NCBI GenBank assembly: GCA_024811115.1
Contig: JAKOGH010000798.1
Coordinates: forward strand, 62,001 to 126,000
DNA from: Terana coerulea
Lineage: Eukaryota > Basidiomycota > Agaricomycetes > Polyporales > Phanerochaetaceae
DNA: 64,000 bases
Direction of reading: 5' to 3'
Shown: positions 59,152-64,000 of the stretch, piece after piece
Numbering within the stretch: the stretch's first letter is position 1
Layout: each line of letters starts with the position of its first letter
The notes under the pieces: model-generated
What the model was told of the DNA's origin: nothing
Seen by the model: only the letters and a program-made list of their open reading frames with translations
Database searches by the model: none
Position numbers and translations under genes: made by a program

Positions 59152-60381
59152 TCTTCCAGTGAGGGCGGGGTTGTGATATGGTGGATCCCGGTTAGGCGGG
59201 ATCGATGCTAGACTTTTGACGGGACATGGACCTTTAACGATCGCATGAGGACTTGGCTACAGATGATGCAATGCAGTAATACTGTTCGTGGTCTATCATA
59301 CGAAGATCCGACCTGCAAACGCTCTGACTCTGGTTCACGGTAGTATTTATCATGGGATGTGGTTCGCTCTCGATGCCCATACAATATAAAGGGGGATTTG
59401 TGTATATGATATGGTCTGGACCTGACCATTCCATCCCACCGAAAGGCCGGATCCTCTTTCCACTGACTTTTATCTAGTCCAGCTTTCCGAGAGTCGACAA
59501 ATTACAAGACTGCTAGTGCAACTTCAAGGAACATGTTTGCAACTGTTCAGTCCTCGCAAGATTGTGAGTATGTACCCTCGCGAGCCCTATACACGCTGCT
59601 GACATACTATGGACTTAGATTCCGACCGAGGGGACCGCATTTACTGCATATCGGCTGTGAATCTGAGTTGTGTGCAAGGCACAATACCTGTCAGAGACCG
59701 TCGCCTCATAGGGAAATGAAGGGCGTTCAATGATACCCAAATCTCGGCATGTCTTGAGTTTTTGTCAAGGAAAGTTGTCTTTGCCCCTATTACCCTACAG
59801 CTCGGGCCCTTAGCTGTGCGGGAATCGGTCGCTTCGTTATCGCGAGTCTTGGTAAACATATTGATTCTAAGGTGATCATAAATCCGGCATTTTCTTCAAT
59901 GAGTATTAGACAGTAATGGCTTCTCAGCTCGTGCCTTCGCCAGAGTCTTAGTAAAGGACCTCGACCCGGGCGTGTTGCCGAGCGCCACCAAGTCTCACCA
60001 AGTGCTCGCGAAACATGAGCAAACACCAACGAGCTGGTTCGTGTAGGAGGCGCTGACAGGCTTTGAAGCGGGTCGTCACCATCCTGCATTACCTCGTCAA
60101 GGATCCGCTACATTCTAGGCCCACTGAAGCTACCTAAATCTATATTAAATTAACAAACAATCTACTGTTCCCGCTTCCACTGATTCGTGAATCGTTCGGC
60201 GTCGAATCCGTTGATTTGTTTTACTTCTCAGGTACAGTCGTTCTACTCGTTATATCTGAGTCAAACGACTGAAATGCCATAAATCAGACGCCTTTCGAAA
60301 CATCTATTTCTCCCATCATTCACTTGGAGTATCTATACCCGAAATCGAAATTGGTGCTTATACGCCACAGTCGGCCGTAAT
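59152..60381. other. intergenic
   Basis: 1.2 kb between the GPI-protein and F-box genes. Short frames only; no recognised element. Confidence 0.4.
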
Positions 60382-61888
60382 ATGGCGAGCTTCCCGCAAG
60401 AATTGCTGGATATGGTCTTCAAGGAGCTCTACCCTCCAGAACTAAGACCGTTCGACAACGTCACGGAGAAGAAAGATATAATTGCCTGCTCGCTTGTATG
60501 CAAGCGGTTCCACCTAATGGCTCGCCCCCTGGCGTTCCGCGACATCGTATACTCATTCTGTCACCTTCCGAACCGCGAAGCCTTGCGCCATGGGTCCCGC
60601 TGGGGCTCTCTATCTTCCTATCATCGGGGTCCTCCCGTGCCCTTCAAGACATTCCCCATGTTTGTCGAGTTCATCGAACAGTCGGAGGCAGTCCGCCCAT
60701 TCATCAGACAGCTGCGGCTTGTGGCACGCCCTTCCGACCTATCAAACTACGGTTGGGGCGAAAGGGAGAATAGCATTTGGCAAGCGCGGGATGACGTAGA
60801 TCCAGGTCTGCTGTCCTTCCTTCTACACATGCTCCCAGACGTGAAGGAGATCGAGCTCGTCGATGTGCTCACGGCGGCAACTGGGTCGCATGTCGGCTCC
60901 GTGGCACCGCCGTTGGCCCGGCTTCTCATCAATTTAGGCGAAAGGGGTGAAATCGTTGATGCTAGGCTGAACACCCTTCTGGGTTGTTTCGGCGTCATAG
61001 AGGAGCTGCATATCGCGAATATAGGCCCCGGGGTTTCGCATTTGCAAGCATGCGACTGTCCGGTGCTCCCTAACCTCCAGGCCCAGACGCTGATTTTTGA
61101 AGAAGTTAGTCTTCAATCGGCTGTTTATCACCATCTATCCTCTTCGCCATATATACGGGGTACACGCTGTCTCGACCTTCGTACCAAGGAAGGGCGCGGA
61201 GTTGCATACAATGATGGGGATCCAGGGCCGACCACCCAGCTGCGACGCTTTGTTGGCGACATTGTTGGCGCTGAAATTGAGCATCTTCGCTGGGTTCTCA
61301 ATAAAGAAGATGGATTCAAATATTTGTCTAGTGAGTTACGCTCTCGAGATCGCTATCAGCTCGTCATTTCGTGACTTACTACTGTGGCGCTTAGTTTCGC
61401 CTCCGCTCGAAATTTCAAGTTACAAAAAGCTGCTGTCGTTAACCATCGGCATCACTTTGACGCTCTTCGTACCAGGAAGGAATACGTTGCTTGCAAACGA
61501 CCTCCGTCAGTTCCTCTCAGGGATCTCGGTTCCGAACCATCCGGCCCTCCGAGACATTACCATTGAGATATTGTTCGCCTGCAAGCCTAAACCGCACATC
61601 CCTCGAGACCCACTGTCGTTTTGCGAAGACCCGATGAAGATGGTGGACGGCGCTCTGTTCAACCTCATTTTTAAGTGCTCCATCGACAAAATCAATTTTG
61701 TACCACGCCTGACGATGGGGCGACTTGACCAACTTTCTCAGGAACGAGTCAGCAGGCTTTTCCCCAAGCTGAGTGAAACCGACTCAATCCACTTCCCAGA
61801 TGCTTTGGATGTGCTTCAGCCTTATGCGCACCATACTGATACGACTCATGCTTATTTACTCGTTCCTCAGGAAGAGAGTCATATGTAA
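60382..61888 (+). CDS. F-box-like protein of the basidiomycete-expanded type
   Basis: Two-exon gene. The N-terminus MASFPQELLDMVFKELYP and IACSLVCKRFHLMARPLAFR is an F-box-like start (FP.ELLD.v...l, LVCKRF...arp). The body has leucine-rich segments such as IRQLRLVARPSDLSNYGW, FLLHMLPDVKEIELVDVLT and LLGCFGVIEELHIANIGPG, as in fungal F-box proteins that bind substrates through loose LRRs. One intron (about 61329-61395) joins DGFKYL to SPPLEISSYKKLLSLTIGI. The second exon ends AYLLVPQEESHM at 61886-61888. The frame is clean. No partner or target can be named, and the large family size in agaricomycetes gives little help. Confidence 0.8.
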
Positions 61889-62730
61889 CAACGTGAATGC
61901 CTGTGTAGTTCAGCTGTAGCGACACTAGTCAACACGGACAGATTCTCGCGACCGGACCTGATTGTCTGTCAGACCAAGTACAAGTATGTTGACTATATGA
62001 TGTGGGCCAGTGGCCTTCACTCTATCAGCTTCTGCTGTGTACTCGGGATGTGATTTTCTCGAGATAAATCAAGGGGTCTGTCTGCGTTCTCTGTTTCACA
62101 GCTTGCATATGTTCTGGATCGTCGACCCGAAGCTTCCTCAGGCTGTCGCCGCATCTTTGCCCAGCATCCAGTGGCTCGGGAGTGTACAATGACGAGTAGA
62201 AGCCGGGACACGTGCGTGGCGTTCACACGCGCCGAATAGAAGTATGATATATCGCTGAACCTACGCAGAACCAGGAACAATTCAGATTTCAGCTGACCGT
62301 GCCAAGCATGGACTTTCCTGTCTAATTGATATGCGTTCTTGCGTGAACGTGCCACAGAGGAAGAGAGACGATTGGGCTGCTTCCAGAGCACAGATTGAAG
62401 TGCCGGGGCCATGTTCTATGACAGTCGAAGGGCGAAAGCGTGGCGGCTTCTGGGCAAATAGAGCAACATGCGGCAGTCGCTGGTCGCTGTTCATCATCGT
62501 GAAGATCAAGTTCTCTATATTTGCACCCGCACTCTCATACACGTACATCAGCACTTTACAGGATAAATACCACCATAGATACCACGCAGAATCCCAGCAA
62601 CTGTTCAGCGTCGATGCAGCCTCGGTCGGTTGGTATCTCCGAGGTGGGGACACGACGCCAGGCAGACATGTCGACTAAACACCCAAGAAAGTCACCTCCG
62701 TGCGTCCATTGAATGCCCGCCGGTCTCGCT
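61889..62730. other. intergenic between convergent genes
   Basis: Between the F-box gene and DUF6534 gene F. Overlapping 60-131 codon frames on both strands, none with a motif. Confidence 0.4.
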
Positions 62731-64000
62731 TCACAGACCATAGCCTTTCTTTGAGTTATCCGAGGATGTCTGGTAGACGGAGGAGCTTGTTAGTCCGAGT
62801 TTATGCTATGCTACCGAAGGCAGACGCGCACCTGCTCGTCCATGGGGATCGCCTCAGCGTCCACCCAGACCTGCTCCTGCACGTGAATGCCGCCCGCGAG
62901 AGACGTCGGCGGCTGCCGCGCCGCAAAGGTCGTGCGGTTGCCCGGCGCACGGCTGTCGTACGAGATCGTGTGCAGGCCGCGCGGCGCCCAGTTGCGGCTG
63001 CCCACGACCTGGATGCGGCTGTTGAACACGGCGAGCAACGAGTTCGAGTAGAGCTTCCCGAGGATGGTCGCGATGCAGCTGAAGTAGGGTTCGGTGGGGA
63101 AGCCGTAGTAGAGCGCGACGTCGATGGTGGCCGCCACGGCTGGAGGCGCCATCGGCTTAGCGAAGAGGGTCGGGGGATGCGGGGTGGGGCGGACGTACCG
63201 GTGAGCGTGCCGGTCTCGACGATGAGCCGCACAATCTTGGTGATTATCGCGCGGGTTTCGGGCACTTTGGTGTCTTTTCTCAGCAGCTGAAAGCTTCAGT
63301 CAGCGGGGGGCCCGGCAAGGCAGACCAGTCCGCGCACCAGGAACGCCATGATGACAGCGATGATCACGTCGCAGACAGCACTTCCACCAGCCCAGATCTG
63401 TACGAGCGCGGATGAGCGACAGACACCTGCGAGTCTCCGTTCAGTCACTTACACCGGAGCTTGATCTTAGAGTGCGCCGCCAGGTCCTTGAAGTTCCCGA
63501 TCTTGAACGCCTGCGTGCCGGTCACGATGCCAGCAACACTTTGCATCAGTGAGATCTATGCCGACCTGCGTGAGTATGCATTCATGGTTGGCAAATAAAG
63601 ATCGTACTGCGGCGACGAGAATCGGCAGCGCCCTTGAATTCGACAAGATCCAGATGCGGTATGCGTAGTACATTTGCACGATGCAGCTCACTAATGTGAG
63701 CCAAAGTGAGAGGCCCCTTCGATGAGCGCACGAGAGGGGTAGGACGTACGAATCGCGTCCAGCACCGGAACCGCGAGCCATTCGTTCTGCATGGCGGACA
63801 GAATCTCCAGGTTGCCGTAGTGTCTTGCGTACGCGTTGAACACGTCGCTCGTGACGAGGACCGTTTGGGCAGTGTCGAGGAGCCAGATGCCCCAGACGAG
63901 CGTTTTCGCCAGCCAGCCGTCCTTCGGAAACGACAGGTAGTAGAAGTCTGGCGAATGTGCGATCAGTACATCATAGTCGCTTTCGAAGGAGTGCTACCCA
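62731..64000 (-). CDS. DUF6534 multi-pass membrane protein F, 5' end beyond window
   Basis: Sixth DUF6534 paralogue; transcription enters from beyond the right edge, so the start and first helix are missing. Visible exons read FYYLSFPKDGWLAKTLVWG, WLLDTAQTVLVTSDVFNAY, YGNLEILSAMQNEWLAVP, CIVQMYYAYRIWILSNSR, ETRAIITKIVRLIVETGTL and the core block ATILGKLYSNSLLAVFNSR. The tail has GGIHVQEQVWVDAEAIPMDEQ read as two parts (GGIHVQEQVW, VDAEAIPMDEQ). A GT-AG intron follows and the last exon TSSDNSKKGYGL ends at 62731-62733. Without that splice the frame stops at 62811. High GC content of this copy differs from genes C and D. Confidence 0.86.

Overview
The window reads as nuclear DNA of a filamentous basidiomycete, most likely an agaricomycete and possibly a polypore. 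Genes are broken by many 45-70 base GT-AG introns. There are several members of the basidiomycete-expanded membrane families DUF6533 and DUF6534, a TPR/F-box gene, an aryl-alcohol-oxidase-like GMC enzyme and an NRPS-like reductase. No rRNA, convincing tRNA, CRISPR or intact transposon was seen. Gene models come from joining exons by eye using splice consensus and family motifs, so exon edges are approximate.

Layout, left to right. 1-9 kb: the 3' end of EMC1 (ER insertase subunit), an NmrA-like NAD(P) protein, a secreted GMC oxidoreductase (minus), and a DUF6534 membrane protein (minus). 9-12 kb is gene-poor. 12-22 kb: a DUF6533 protein, a FluG-type glutamine-synthetase-like gene (minus), a second DUF6533 protein, and an amino-acid/GABA-type permease. 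22-37 kb is mostly housekeeping: a WRAP53/TCAB1-like WD40 protein, methionine sulfoxide reductase A (minus), an F-box/WD-like gene (minus), a TPR + F-box + LRR-like gene (minus), the exosome nuclease DIS3/RRP44 (minus), and the complex III hinge protein QCR6 diverging from it. 37-45 kb: a secreted histidine phosphatase and an A-PCP-R NRPS-like reductase. 44-55 kb: four DUF6534 genes, one minus and three plus in tandem. 55-64 kb: TDP1 with UIM-like motifs, a small Kre9/Knh1-like GPI protein, an F-box protein, and a sixth DUF6534 gene cut by the window end.

The most distinctive content is eight multi-pass membrane genes from two related-looking uncharacterised families (six DUF6534, two DUF6533). 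The six DUF6534 proteins share a tail motif around VW...(D/E)xIxMDxQ, lying after the membrane domain and, in five of the six, immediately before a final intron and short last exon. They may be a local sensory or transport repertoire, but the sequence shows no function.

Several otherwise well-conserved genes (EMC1, the GS-like gene, the permease, WRAP53-like, NRPS-like, TPR/F-box) are each broken by one or more 1-2 base indels, mostly in short homopolymers. DIS3, TDP1, GMC, NmrA and MsrA read cleanly. This pattern fits residual assembly errors better than independent gene death, and the affected genes are therefore annotated as genes.
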